64,000 nt of DNA. It comes from Geobacter sp. FeAm09. Its GTDB lineage: Bacteria > Desulfobacterota > Desulfuromonadia > Geobacterales > Pseudopelobacteraceae. Below the pieces are notes generated by a model. It ran no database searches, had not been told where the DNA came from, and saw only the letters and a list, made by a program, of their open reading frames with translations. A program made the position numbers and the translations under genes. The DNA lies in the NCBI RefSeq assembly GCF_008330225.1, contig NZ_CP042466.1, positions 248,001 to 312,000 of the forward strand, read 5' to 3'. Below, one piece after another: positions 33,873 to 43,952 of this stretch (positions are counted from its first letter, which is position 1; the number at the start of each line of letters is the position of its first letter).

Positions 33873-35953
33873 GGGTTCTCTCTTTGCACCCGGCTCGATC
33901 CCTCGGCCCGGTCCCGCGCCTCGATCAGGGAAACGAACACATCCTCCAGGGAGGGGAGCACCCGGCGCAGACGCACCTGTTTGGCCAGGGGCGAGGCGGC
34001 CAGGGCCGTTTCGGTGGCGGCGCCGTCTTCGGTCACCACGTGGGCGCCGCGGCCGAACAGGGCCGCATGACGCACGCCGGGGAGCCGTTCCAGTTCTTCC
34101 AGCAGGTCCTGGGGGCGTTCGCAGGCCGCTTCCAGAACCTCTTCGGCCATATGCCCCTGTTTCAGTTCCGACGGGCTCCCCAGGGCCACCAGCTCCCCCC
34201 GGTAGATCATGGCCAGTCGGTCGCAGTATTCGGCCTCGTCCATGTAATGGGTGGTGACGAACACGGTCACGCCGCCGGCGGCCAGGCGGTTGATCAGGTC
34301 CCAGAAGGAGCGGCGGCTGATGGGGTCCACCCCCGAGGTCGGCTCGTCCAGGAAGATCACCGGCGGCTCGTGCAGCATGGCGCATCCCAGGGCCAGCCGC
34401 TGCTTCCAGCCGCCGGACAACTCGCCCGCCTTGGAGCGGCGCCGCTCTTCCAGGCCGGCCATGGTGATCACCCATTCCGCACGCCGGGCCAGCTTTTCCG
34501 CGGGAATACGGTAGATACCGCCGTAGAAGGCGATGTTCTCCTCCACGGTCAGGTCCTCGTACAGGGAGAATTTCTGGCTCATGTAGCCGATGCGCGTCTT
34601 GATCTGTTCCGGCTGGCGCATAACGTCGCATCCCGCCACCCGGCCTTCGCCGGCGGAGGGTTCCAGGATGCCGCACAGCATGCGGATGGTGGTGGATTTA
34701 CCGGCGCCGTTGGGGCCCAAAAAGCCGAAGATCTCACCCTGGGCCACCTCCAGGTCGATGGCGTTGACGGCAATGAAGTCGCCGAAGCGGCGGGTCAGGC
34801 CCCGCACCGACACGGCCGGTTCCCCGGTGGGAGGTTGTTGAAAAACAGCCATCTCGCCGCCATCCTCGAACGCCCTTTCGTGCGGCGTAGCGTCCGGCCT
34901 TCGCAGCCAAAGCTGCTTCGGCGGAGTAGGCCTGCTACGCCTCCTCAGGGCATTCTGCGGGTGCGACGATCTGGCTATTTTTGAACAACCTGAATTTTCC
35001 GAAAACCTGGTAGGGGGGGAAGACGACGGCTCCTGCTGCCTGTCCGCTTCGCCGATCATGGCGACGAAGCAGTCCTCCAGGGACGGTTCGACCGGTTCCA
35101 GGGCCTGCAACTCCATGCCGGCGCGCCGGAACAGTTCCCGCACCTCCCGGTCGGAGCGCTCCGGCGTCTCGCTGGTCAGGTGGAGCCGGTCGCCGAACAG
35201 AGCGACGCCCAGGTCGGGGCGCTCCCGCCGCAGCATCTGGGCCGCCCCACGCGCATTGGGGGTGACCAGTTCCAGCACGTTCCCGCCGGCCAGATGCCGC
35301 AGGGCAACCGGTTTGTCGCAGGCCAAAAGCCGCCCCTTGTGGATCAGGCCGACCCGGTGGCAGCGGTCCGCCTCGTCCAGGTAGGCGGTGGCCACGAAGA
35401 TGGTCACCCCTTCCCGCAAGAGGCCGTAGAGGATGCGCCAGAAGTCCCGGCGCGAGACCGGATCGACCCCGTTGGTCGGCTCGTCCAGGAACAGGACCTT
35501 GGGGGTGTGGATCAGGGCGCAGGCCAGCCCCAGCTTCTGTTTCATGCCGCCGGAAAGGTTGGCGGCCTTGCGGTCACGGAACGGGGCCAGGTTGCTGAAG
35601 GCGAGCAGGTGTTCGGTCCGCTCCCGGCGCTCGCGGCGCGCCACGCCGAAGATGTCGGCATAGAACCGGATGTTCTCGGCCACGGTCAGGTCCGGGTACA
35701 GGCCGAAGCGCTGGCTCATGTAGCCGATATCGCCCCGGACCGGTTCCAGGTCGCGGCAGGGGCAGCCCAAGACCCGGGCATCGCCGCCGGTCGGGTCCAT
35801 CACGCCGGTCAGCATGCGGATGGTGGTGGTCTTGCCCGCGCCGTCGGAGCCCACCAGTCCGAACAGTTCGCCGGGGGGCACGGACAGGGTCAGGCCGTCC
35901 ACGGCGGTCAGACCGCCGAAGCGACGGGTAAGATCGGTGGCTACAATGGCCAT
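33869..35953 (-). CDS. Tandem ABC ATPase (YbhF-like) with a repeat-encoded linker
   Basis: A 694-residue protein with two ATP-binding domains. Domain 1 (about 1-305) has Walker A GSDGAGKT, signature LSGGMKQ and Walker B VLFLDEPTNGVDP. Domain 2 (about 375-690) has GPNGAGKST, LSGGWKQ and VIFLDEPTSGVDP. E. coli YbhF has the same fusion in about 580 residues. The roughly 55 extra residues between domains (SGCSKIARSS to EMAVFQQP) are the in-frame translation of repeat copy B. The linker is basic and Pro-rich and probably disordered. It energises the YbhS/YbhR-like permeases. Confidence 0.92.
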   Translation of the reverse strand: MAIVATDLTRRFGGLTAVDGLTLSVPPGELFGLVGSDGAGKTTTIRMLTGVMDPTGGDARVLGCPCRDLEPVRGDIGYMSQRFGLYPDLTVAENIRFYADIFGVARRERRERTEHLLAFSNLAPFRDRKAANLSGGMKQKLGLACALIHTPKVLFLDEPTNGVDPVSRRDFWRILYGLLREGVTIFVATAYLDEADRCHRVGLIHKGRLLACDKPVALRHLAGGNVLELVTPNARGAAQMLRRERPDLGVALFGDRLHLTSETPERSDREVRELFRRAGMELQALEPVEPSLEDCFVAMIGEADRQQEPSSSPPTRFSENSGCSKIARSSHPQNALRRRSRPTPPKQLWLRRPDATPHERAFEDGGEMAVFQQPPTGEPAVSVRGLTRRFGDFIAVNAIDLEVAQGEIFGFLGPNGAGKSTTIRMLCGILEPSAGEGRVAGCDVMRQPEQIKTRIGYMSQKFSLYEDLTVEENIAFYGGIYRIPAEKLARRAEWVITMAGLEERRRSKAGELSGGWKQRLALGCAMLHEPPVIFLDEPTSGVDPISRRSFWDLINRLAAGGVTVFVTTHYMDEAEYCDRLAMIYRGELVALGSPSELKQGHMAEEVLEAACERPQDLLEELERLPGVRHAALFGRGAHVVTEDGAATETALAASPLAKQVRLRRVLPSLEDVFVSLIEARDRAEGSSRVQRENP
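34832..34992. repeat. Modular palindromic repeat, copy B, inside the ABC ATPase gene
   Basis: It has the same end modules as copies A, C and E. The core carries an extra palindromic module, CTTCGCAGCC...GCTGCTTCGG, shared with copy C. It is read in frame as the linker between the two ATPase domains. Confidence 0.9.
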
Positions 35954-35972
35954 GCAGGTTCGCCTTCTTTAA

Positions 35973-36151
35973 CAGATTGTTGAAAAATAGCCATCAGGCC
36001 TTCGTCCTCGAAAGCCCTTTTGTGCGGCGTAGCGCCCGGCCTTCGCAGCCAAAGCTGCTTCGGCGGAGTAGGCCTGCCACGCCTCCGCGGGGCCTTCTGC
36101 GGGTGCGACGATCTGACTATTTTTGAACAACCTGAGTTTTTCAACAACCTG
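35973..36151. repeat. Modular palindromic repeat, copy C
   Basis: Begins CAGATTGTTGAAAAATAGCC and ends TTTTTGAACAACCTG, followed by a second partial end (TTTTTCAACAACCTG). It contains the same inner CTTCGCAGCC module as copy B. It occupies most of the 235-bp gap between the HlyD-like gene and the ATPase gene. Confidence 0.88.
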
Positions 36152-36188
36152 TCAATAGGGGAAAGGTGTGCGGCAAACAGGCCCGGCG

Positions 36189-37208
36189 TCAACGGTTGGC
36201 CCCCTGGGGTGCGTCCTTCCGGCTTCCGGTCTCGATCACCGCATCGGCCGGCATGCCCGGCTTCAGTTCCATCCTGGGGTTGGCCATGGTGATCTTGATG
36301 CGGTAGACCAGCTTGACCCGCTCCTTTTCGGTCTGGACGTTCTTGGGGGTGAACTCCGCCTCGGGCGAGATGAAAGATACGGTTCCCGCAAAGGCCCTGC
36401 CCGGCCAGGTATCCACCGTGACCCGCGCCGGCTGCCCCACCTTGACCCGCCCCATCTCGGCTTCCGGGATATAGGCCTTGAGCCAGACTTCGTCCATCTT
36501 GCCGATGGTGACCACCGGGGCGCCCACGGCCAGCATCTCCCCCTGCTCGGCGTGTTTTGCCAGGACCAGCCCCGTCAGGGGGGCGGTGAGCATGCTCTGG
36601 GAAAGGCGCGTTTCACTCAGGGCCAGCCCGGCCTCGGTGGCTTCTACATGCGACTTTGCCTGTCGCACTGCGTCGGGCCGGGGACCGATGCGCAGCAGCC
36701 TTACGCGCTGTTCGGCCTCGCGTACCGCGGCGGCCGAGGCGTCGCGCCCGGCCCGGGCGGCATCCAGGTCTTTCAGGGGGATCACCTCGCGCTTGAAGAG
36801 CGCCTCCGACCGGAGGGCATCCTTCCTCAAACGTTCGGCATCGGCCCGCAGCCGCGCCAGGACCGCCTCGGCCTGGGCGATCTCCTCCCGGCGGCTGCCG
36901 GCCTGCAGGTCGGCCAGGGCAGCCTGGGCGGCCCGTTTTTCGGCAGCCCGGGCGTTTTTGTCCTCTTTCAGCTCGTCATCCTCCAGGCGCGCTACCAATT
37001 GGCCGGCCGTGACCATCTCCCCCTCGTCCACCAGGCGTTGGGCCAGGCGGCCGCCGACCTTGAACGACAGCTCGACCGAGGTGACCTCTATGGTGCCGGA
37101 AACCTTGAGCGTATCCGACTCCGCCGGCTGGCGGCGCATGACGAAAAATACCGTCATTGCCACTAGGGCGACAATGACGGCGGCGATAATCATCTTCTTC
37201 CCGTGCAT
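36189..37208 (-). CDS. HlyD/membrane-fusion protein (YbhG-like)
   Basis: A 339-residue periplasmic adaptor. It has an N-terminal anchor (MIIAAVIVALVAMTVFFVM), a lipoyl half (LSFKVGGRLAQRLVDEGEMV), a long coiled coil (about residues 75-200) and a second lipoyl/beta-barrel part (LTGLVLAKHAEQGEMLAVG). It links the inner-membrane ABC exporter to an outer-membrane channel. ATG 37208 follows GGGGAGGCC. It begins only 24 bp after the stop of the exported metalloprotease gene, so they may share a transcript. Confidence 0.92.
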   Translation of the reverse strand: MHGKKMIIAAVIVALVAMTVFFVMRRQPAESDTLKVSGTIEVTSVELSFKVGGRLAQRLVDEGEMVTAGQLVARLEDDELKEDKNARAAEKRAAQAALADLQAGSRREEIAQAEAVLARLRADAERLRKDALRSEALFKREVIPLKDLDAARAGRDASAAAVREAEQRVRLLRIGPRPDAVRQAKSHVEATEAGLALSETRLSQSMLTAPLTGLVLAKHAEQGEMLAVGAPVVTIGKMDEVWLKAYIPEAEMGRVKVGQPARVTVDTWPGRAFAGTVSFISPEAEFTPKNVQTEKERVKLVYRIKITMANPRMELKPGMPADAVIETGSRKDAPQGANR

Positions 37209-37232
37209 CAAAGGCCTCCCCGGGTGTTCAGT

Positions 37233-39305
37233 TCAATGCCAGACGGGCTGGAAAATCCTTCTGTACCGTCGCCGCAGCGGGATAGAGAGGGCTGCCGCCA
37301 TCATCAGGGCAGCGGCCATGGCTACGGGGTGGACAACGGCCATGACAACCGGCGTCAGAACCAGCCGTGCCGCCCAGCGCAGGGTTTCGTGGCGGGCAAT
37401 GACGTCGGCCAGCGGCGGGCTGAGGCGGTAATAGAGCCCCACAAAGGCCCGGCCGGGGGCGTTGGTCAGCAGGTAACGGTCGCGGAACTCGCGAAGTATC
37501 CGGACCTGGGGGTGGAGGTAGCTGCCGTAGGCGGCCGTGGCGATGAAGCAGCCGCCCCCGCCACCGCCGGAGGATGTGGCGGGGGGCGTCGAAACCGTCA
37601 CGCTTGCCACCTGGGAAGCGGGACCAGTGAGCCCCGCCGTCGTGGCGGGCAGTACTGCGTAATAATAGGTGTGGTCGACGACCACGTCGCTGTCGGTAAA
37701 CGAGGTTGCCGATGTTTCCTTGTAAAGGGCCAGGGAGGTGGAAGAGCTGGACGAGCGGTAGATCCGGTAGCTCGTCGCCCCGGTCACCGCGGCCCATGAG
37801 AGGGTAACGGCCGCCGGGGCCGTGGCGGCGGTGGCCGACAGGATGGTCGTTCCCGGCAGGGCGTAGGTGATTTGCGTCCCGTCGCTGCTGAATCCGGCAA
37901 AGAGGTTGTCGCTGCCGGTGGTGTTTGCCAAAAGGAGCACGACCTCGGTAGCCGTGCCGAAACCGGGTATGGTTATCACGTTGCTGCCGCTGCCGGGGGT
38001 GAACGAGGCGATGCTGCTCCCTGTTTTGCGGAACGCAACCGCCGAAATGCCGGCATCGGCGGTGAGGGTGATGGTCAGTGTGGCCGGCGAGGTTGCCGAC
38101 GGCACCATGCGGAAGAAAGCGAACGAGTAATGGGGCAGGGTTATGGATGGGGAGGGAACGGAGGTAACCGTCACCGGGTAGGAGGTGAAGGTTCCCGTCA
38201 TGGTCGGTGTCGGGATCAACCGCACCTCCGACGGGTGGGTGCTCCAGGCGCCGGTGTACAGCTTGCCGGCATACCCGAGGAAATCCGTGGCCAGGCTTGA
38301 GCCGCTGGCCTGCAACGAGGTGTCGATTATGGCTGCCATGGGGATATCGCTCTGGCCGGCCGGCGTCGTTGCCGCCAGGCGCTCCCAGATGCCGCGCACC
38401 ATGCTCTGCCCCCCATGGGCCTCGGCAAGATGTCGGTTGAACAGCCAGCGGCCGTACCCGCCCCCCGTGGTGGTGTCGGCGGCGATGTCGAGGCTCAGGT
38501 TCGTGTTCAGCAGTGTCGCGTCGAGATAGGCGTAAAGCTGGTTCACGTTGTCGTACAGTTCATCCTCGTACCAGGTGGAGGTCGCCTCGGCGTACCAGAT
38601 ATCGAAGAAGAAGTTGTAGCCGTACTGGATGGCGTGGTGATACTCGTGGGCCGCGGTGATCTGGAGGCTCTGCAGGGGCGTGTAGACCAGGGGGTGAAAG
38701 ACCGAACTGGTGAAATCCTTGTCGATCTCGATGTAGCTGCCGTAGGCATAGGCAAAGCCGGTGGCGGGCGACGAAGAGGTCGAGGTGGTCTGCCCGTAGA
38801 TCCGCAGCGCGGCCAGGCTGCGCAGGTAGATGTGGTACGGGGTGCCCGGCGGCGGGTGGTAGCCGTCGGTGGTCATGTAGACTGCGTAGACGTTCTCGAA
38901 GGTGTCGGCCACGGCCTGCACCCAGGATGTGATGGTATACCCGGTGGCCGGTGTCGGGACATCGCTGCCCGATGTGGCATAGTGGATCAGGAAGTGCCCG
39001 CCGCTGGAAAGGATGGTCGCCTCGCCCGTCAGCGTCGGCGCGGCCAGTTGTTTGGCCAGGACCTGCCGGGTTGCCGACTCCAGCAGGTTCCAGTCCCGGC
39101 TGAGTCCATGTTTGAGCGGCGTCCCGCACTGGACGGCCCCGGCTGTTTCCGTCGCCGTGGACAGGATGGCCTTTTCCAGGGCGCTGCTGCTCTGTTCGTT
39201 GAATGCGGCCAGGTAATAGTCGTCAAGCTGTCCGGCCAATCCCGGCAGGGAGAGGCCAAGCACGCAGGCAAACGCCACTGCAAGCCTCGAGAGCGCCATT
39301 TTCAT
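37233..39305 (-). CDS. Exported metalloprotease-like protein with CFI-box C-terminus
   Basis: A 690-residue protein. A signal peptide ([18 protein letters not shown]) is followed by a putative zinc-metalloprotease domain with the HExxH motif [12 protein letters not shown] near residue 218 and a downstream Glu-rich [13 protein letters not shown]; this resembles the MXAN_6640 family. Beta-rich and fibronectin-III-like segments (about 490-575) follow. A glycine-rich stretch, the CFI-box [10 protein letters not shown] (about 585) and a C-terminal hydrophobic segment with basic tail suggest sorting or anchoring at the cell surface. Protease activity is inferred from the motif only. Confidence 0.82.
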   Translation of the reverse strand: MKMALSRLAVAFACVLGLSLPGLAGQLDDYYLAAFNEQSSSALEKAILSTATETAGAVQCGTPLKHGLSRDWNLLESATRQVLAKQLAAPTLTGEATILSSGGHFLIHYATSGSDVPTPATGYTITSWVQAVADTFENVYAVYMTTDGYHPPPGTPYHIYLRSLAALRIYGQTTSTSSSPATGFAYAYGSYIEIDKDFTSSVFHPLVYTPLQSLQITAAHEYHHAIQYGYNFFFDIWYAEATSTWYEDELYDNVNQLYAYLDATLLNTNLSLDIAADTTTGGGYGRWLFNRHLAEAHGGQSMVRGIWERLAATTPAGQSDIPMAAIIDTSLQASGSSLATDFLGYAGKLYTGAWSTHPSEVRLIPTPTMTGTFTSYPVTVTSVPSPSITLPHYSFAFFRMVPSATSPATLTITLTADAGISAVAFRKTGSSIASFTPGSGSNVITIPGFGTATEVVLLLANTTGSDNLFAGFSSDGTQITYALPGTTILSATAATAPAAVTLSWAAVTGATSYRIYRSSSSSTSLALYKETSATSFTDSDVVVDHTYYYAVLPATTAGLTGPASQVASVTVSTPPATSSGGGGGGCFIATAAYGSYLHPQVRILREFRDRYLLTNAPGRAFVGLYYRLSPPLADVIARHETLRWAARLVLTPVVMAVVHPVAMAAALMMAAALSIPLRRRYRRIFQPVWH

Positions 39306-39817
39306 CAGTCCACCATCCTTTTGCCCACCCGTACCGCCATGAGCGTCGTTTGATCGTTTTCCACCCGCACTTCACTGGCCAGTGGGCCTTCCCCCACCAG
39401 ATACCGCCCTGCCGGGAGCACGGCGATGAAATATCCCTGTTCGTCGGCCTGCACCGTCGTCACGACGTTGTTGCCCGCTGAGACCGGCAGGCGCATGGCA
39501 GGGGCGGCCAGGTAGCCGGTCCCGCCGGCCAGCTTGCCGCCCGCGCTCTGGATGTAACAGATGCCGGCCACGGCCCCGGTGCCTGCCGGCAGGCGGACCG
39601 CCTCGATCTTTGCCTCGGGAGGCGCCACCACCGGGCGGACCCCGGCCCGCACCGCCACGACGCGCTTCCCGCCTGCCGCCTGGCCGGCGACAAAGCCGTT
39701 TCCGTCGAAATGGTAATAATTCCAGAGGGCCGCCGGCCGTTTCGAGGCCGCAATGGCCGCACCCCCCAGGAGCAGGCAGACGATCACGGCGGACATGAGG
39801 GTGCAAGCGGTGGGCAT
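39305..39817 (-). CDS. Small exported protein, possible carboxypeptidase-regulatory-like fold
   Basis: A 170-residue protein with a signal peptide ([17 protein letters not shown]). Its C-terminal half has the pattern [25 protein letters not shown], like the beta-sandwich of carboxypeptidase-regulatory or SpaA-type domains. Its stop overlaps the metalloprotease start (ATGA), so the two are translated together and are probably functionally linked as exported partners. The function is unknown. Confidence 0.75.
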   Translation of the reverse strand: MPTACTLMSAVIVCLLLGGAAIAASKRPAALWNYYHFDGNGFVAGQAAGGKRVVAVRAGVRPVVAPPEAKIEAVRLPAGTGAVAGICYIQSAGGKLAGGTGYLAAPAMRLPVSAGNNVVTTVQADEQGYFIAVLPAGRYLVGEGPLASEVRVENDQTTLMAVRVGKRMVD

Positions 39818-39914
39818 GGGACGGCTCCGAAAGGGCGGTAATTCCCGAAATCCGTGCTATTGTGCAGTAAGTTGCGGGTGCGAGTCAAACGGAATGAAAT
39901 CCGACTATCTTTGC

Positions 39915-39943
39915 TTGACAAATCAGACACATATTTATAAATT
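39915..39943 (+). promoter_or_regulatory. Sigma-70 promoter of metK
   Basis: TTGACA at 39915-39920, a 17-bp spacer, TAAATT at 39938-39943, in an A/T-rich stretch about 100 bp before metK. I saw no SAM riboswitch in the leader. Confidence 0.55.
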
Positions 39944-40040
39944 AACAGGTTCATTCTGCATATTTTATTTTGGGCGCCGATTCGATCGGTTCCAGGGTCT
40001 TATAGAGCAAATCATCGTCACCAGAGAGGAGTCCCGCTTC

Positions 40041-41207
<1,167 letters not shown>

Positions 41208-41254
41208 GCGCCCCAGCCGCACAGCATTGCATACATCCTGCCGAATGGATGGCC

Positions 41255-41293
41255 AAGGCCGGGGCGGTTGCGAAACCGCCCCGGCCTTGTTTT
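41255..41293 (+). terminator. Strong terminator after metK
   Basis: AAGGCCGGGGCGGTT and AACCGCCCCGGCCTT form a 15-bp perfect stem, followed by GTTTT. Confidence 0.9.
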
Positions 41294-41311
41294 CCGGTAC
41301 GATACCCGCTG

Positions 41312-41341
41312 TTGACAAAACAGGGGTATAGAAATTAGTAT
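41312..41341 (+). promoter_or_regulatory. Sigma-70 promoter of leuB
   Basis: TTGACA at 41312-41317, an 18-bp spacer, TAGTAT at 41336-41341; the ATG is 29 bp downstream, after GAGGAG. Confidence 0.6.
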
Positions 41342-41369
41342 ACCACGAGGAACGATAGAGGAGATTTAC

Positions 41370-42458
41370 ATGGCACAGGCGTATAAGATAGCGGTTCTGC
41401 CGGGCGACGGCATCGGACCGGAGGTGATGGCCGAGGCGTTGCGGGTGCTGGACGCCATTGAAACGAAATATCAGGTGACCTTCGAGCGGACCCACGCCAA
41501 TGTGGGCGGGGCCGGCATCGACAACGAGGGCAGGGCTCTGCCCGAGACGACGGTGAATATCTGCCGGGCCAGCGACGCCATCCTGTTCGGCTCGGTGGGC
41601 GGGCCGAAGTGGGAGACCCTTCCGCCCGACGAGCAGCCGGAGCGGGGAGCGCTGCTCCCCCTGCGCAAGATCTTCGGCCTCTACGCCAACCTGCGGCCGG
41701 CCATCATTTTTCCGTCCCTGACCGGCGCCTCGTCGCTCAAGGAGGAGGTCATCGCAGGCGGCTTCAACGTCCTGGTCATCCGCGAGTTGACCGGCGGCAT
41801 CTACTTCTCCCAGCCCAAGGGCATCGAGGGGAACGGCCGGGACCGGATCGGCGTGGATACCATGCGCTACTCCGTGCCGGAGATCGAGCGCATTACCCAC
41901 GTGGCCTTCCAGGCGGCCCGCAAGCGGGGCAAAAAGGTCTGCTCCATCGACAAGGCCAATGTCCTCTCCAGTTCGGTCTTGTGGCGCGAGATCGTCACCA
42001 CGATTGCCAAGGAGTACCCGGACGTGGAGCTGTCCCACATGTACGTGGACAACGCCGCCATGCAACTGGTGCGCTGGCCCAAGCAGTTCGACGTGATCCT
42101 GTGCGAGAACATGTTCGGCGACATCCTCTCCGACGAGGCCGCCATGCTGACCGGCTCCCTGGGCATGCTGCCGTCCGCGTCCCTGGCCGAGGGGACCTTC
42201 GGCATGTACGAACCGTCCGGCGGCTCGGCCCCGGATATTGCCGGCCAGGGGATCGCCAACCCCATCGCCCAGATTCTTTCGGCGGGCATGATGCTCCGTT
42301 TTTCCTTCGGCATGATCGAAGCGGCCGACGCCATCGACAACGCCGTGGCCAAAGTCCTGGACCAGGGCTTCCGCACCCGCGACATCTACCAGAAGAAGGA
42401 AGGCGAAAAATTGGTGAACACGAAAGAGATCGGCGACGCCATCATCGCGGCGCTGTAA
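41370..42458 (+). CDS. leuB: 3-isopropylmalate dehydrogenase
   Basis: A 362-residue NAD-dependent oxidative decarboxylase of leucine synthesis. N-terminal [16 protein letters not shown], the substrate-binding RELTGGIYF, and the NAD/metal site [14 protein letters not shown] with downstream [14 protein letters not shown] are typical of LeuB rather than isocitrate dehydrogenase. Length is standard. It is followed by asd; the 211-bp gap holds a G/C-rich imperfect inverted repeat (about 42510-42565) and no gene. Confidence 0.95.
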   Translation: MAQAYKIAVLPGDGIGPEVMAEALRVLDAIETKYQVTFERTHANVGGAGIDNEGRALPETTVNICRASDAILFGSVGGPKWETLPPDEQPERGALLPLRKIFGLYANLRPAIIFPSLTGASSLKEEVIAGGFNVLVIRELTGGIYFSQPKGIEGNGRDRIGVDTMRYSVPEIERITHVAFQAARKRGKKVCSIDKANVLSSSVLWREIVTTIAKEYPDVELSHMYVDNAAMQLVRWPKQFDVILCENMFGDILSDEAAMLTGSLGMLPSASLAEGTFGMYEPSGGSAPDIAGQGIANPIAQILSAGMMLRFSFGMIEAADAIDNAVAKVLDQGFRTRDIYQKKEGEKLVNTKEIGDAIIAAL

Positions 42459-42669
42459 CCTGAATCCGTGGCGCCTGAACGGCTCCTTTCGCTTACCATG
42501 CCTCAGTCCCGGCATTGCCGGCCGTGTCTCCACCGTTGCGGAGGACGCACGGCAAAGCCGGCATGATGCTGAATGGGCGGCGTTGGACTCCGGCATGTCG
42601 CTCGTTCCGCCGTTCACTCGTCACGGAGTCAGGTGTAACTAATCACATATTCGGGAAAAGGAACAGACT

Positions 42670-43770
42670 ATGAAAGTCGGAATCGTCGGTTGGCGCGGTA
42701 TGGTCGGCTCGGTCCTCATGCAGCGGATGCAGGAGGAGGGTGATTTTGCTACCGGTATCGAGCCGGTATTCTTCTCCACGTCCCAGGCCGGGCAGCCTGC
42801 CCCCATGAACGCCGGCACCCTCAAGAGCGCCGACGATCTCGCCGAGTTGAAGAAGCTCGACGTCATCCTCACCTGTCAGGGGGGCGACTACACCAAGGCC
42901 ATCCACCCGGCACTGCGCAAAGAGGGGTGGAACGGCTACTGGATCGACGCGGCCAGCACCCTGCGCATGGAGCCGGAGGCGGTCATCATCCTCGACCCGG
43001 TCAACCGCAACGTCATCGATAGTGCCCTGGCCAAAGGACAGAAGGACTTCATCGGCGGCAACTGCACCGTATCCCTGATGCTGATGGGCCTGGGCGGGCT
43101 GTTCCGGGCCGGGCTGGTGGAATGGCTCACCTCCATGACCTACCAGGCGGCCTCCGGCGCCGGCGCCCCCAACATGCGCGAACTCCTGGCCCAGAAAGGG
43201 GTCCTCCACGACTCGGTCGCGCACCTGCTCAAGGACCCCTCGTCGGCCATTCTGGAGATCGACCGGAAGGTGACCGCCACCCTGCGCAGCGATGTCATGC
43301 CCAAGAAGGAGTTCGGCTACCCCCTGGCCGGGAGCGTGCTCCCCTGGATCGACCGGGAGGTGGAGGACGGCCAGAGCCGCGAGGAGTGGAAAGGGTTTGC
43401 CGAAACCAACAAGATCCTGGGCACGGCGACGCCGATCCCGGTGGACGGCATTTGCGTGCGGGTCGGCGCCATGCGCTGCCACAGCCAGGGGTTGACCATC
43501 AAGCTCACCAAGGATGTGCCGCTGGCCGACATCGAGCAGTTGATCGCCAACGACAACCAATGGGCCAAACTGGTGCCCAACACCAAGGCCGACACCCTGG
43601 CCCAACTCACCCCGGCGGTGGTGTCCGGCACCCTGACGGTTCCGGTCGGCCGGGTGCGCAAGATGAAGATGGGACCCCACTACCTGCAGGCCTTCACCTG
43701 CGGCGACCAGCTCCTGTGGGGTGCGGCGGAGCCGCTGCGGCGCATGTTGCGTATCCTTGTCGAGAAGTAA
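42670..43770 (+). CDS. asd: Aspartate-semialdehyde dehydrogenase
   Basis: A 366-residue enzyme reducing aspartyl phosphate to aspartate semialdehyde for lysine, methionine and threonine synthesis. N-terminal [18 protein letters not shown] is the NADP-binding motif, and [19 protein letters not shown] contains the catalytic cysteine. The length and [14 protein letters not shown] segment match the Gram-negative-type enzyme. GGAAAAGGAACAG precedes the start. Confidence 0.96.
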   Translation: MKVGIVGWRGMVGSVLMQRMQEEGDFATGIEPVFFSTSQAGQPAPMNAGTLKSADDLAELKKLDVILTCQGGDYTKAIHPALRKEGWNGYWIDAASTLRMEPEAVIILDPVNRNVIDSALAKGQKDFIGGNCTVSLMLMGLGGLFRAGLVEWLTSMTYQAASGAGAPNMRELLAQKGVLHDSVAHLLKDPSSAILEIDRKVTATLRSDVMPKKEFGYPLAGSVLPWIDREVEDGQSREEWKGFAETNKILGTATPIPVDGICVRVGAMRCHSQGLTIKLTKDVPLADIEQLIANDNQWAKLVPNTKADTLAQLTPAVVSGTLTVPVGRVRKMKMGPHYLQAFTCGDQLLWGAAEPLRRMLRILVEK

Positions 43771-43777
43771 TGAATGA

Positions 43778-43893
43778 GAACGTGCCTTTTGCGCAAGCTC
43801 CGCGTAAGTCTTCGGGCTCCCGCCTGCAACGTAGCGCTGCTCCGTCTCGGCGTGCCCCCTCGACAGCCTTGACCTTGCGCAAAAATCACGTTC
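43778..43893. repeat. Palindromic element with 20-bp inverted ends, downstream of asd
   Basis: Left end GAACGTGCCTTTTGCGCAAG (43778-43797), right end CTTGCGCAAAAATCACGTTC (43874-43893): inverted repeats with three mismatches. The interior has GTAGCGCTGCTCCGTCTC, close to the core of copy A. This may be a relative sharing the inner module but with different outer ends. Confidence 0.75.
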
Positions 43894-43908
43894 TTTAGGT
43901 AATATCCG

Positions 43909-43940
43909 AGCGCCCCTCTCGTGGGGGCGCTTTCGCTTTT
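43909..43940 (+). terminator. Terminator after asd
   Basis: AGCGCCCC and GGGGGCGCT with a six-base loop, then a T-rich run, 13 bp before the U32 peptidase start. Confidence 0.7.
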
Positions 43941-43952
43941 GCAAAGGTTGCC

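Noticed and set aside
32721-34676. A 651-residue permease reading
   Set aside because: Upstream of 33872 it is a shadow of the ATPase gene; the ATG at 33872 overlaps the ATPase stop and begins the real permease.
39840-40040. Possible SAM riboswitch before metK
   Set aside because: I could not find the conserved helices of known SAM classes, only a promoter and A/T-rich leader.
42459-42669. The leuB-asd gap as a regulatory RNA
   Set aside because: There is an imperfect G/C-rich inverted repeat (about 42510-42565), but it is too irregular to match any class and may be chance.
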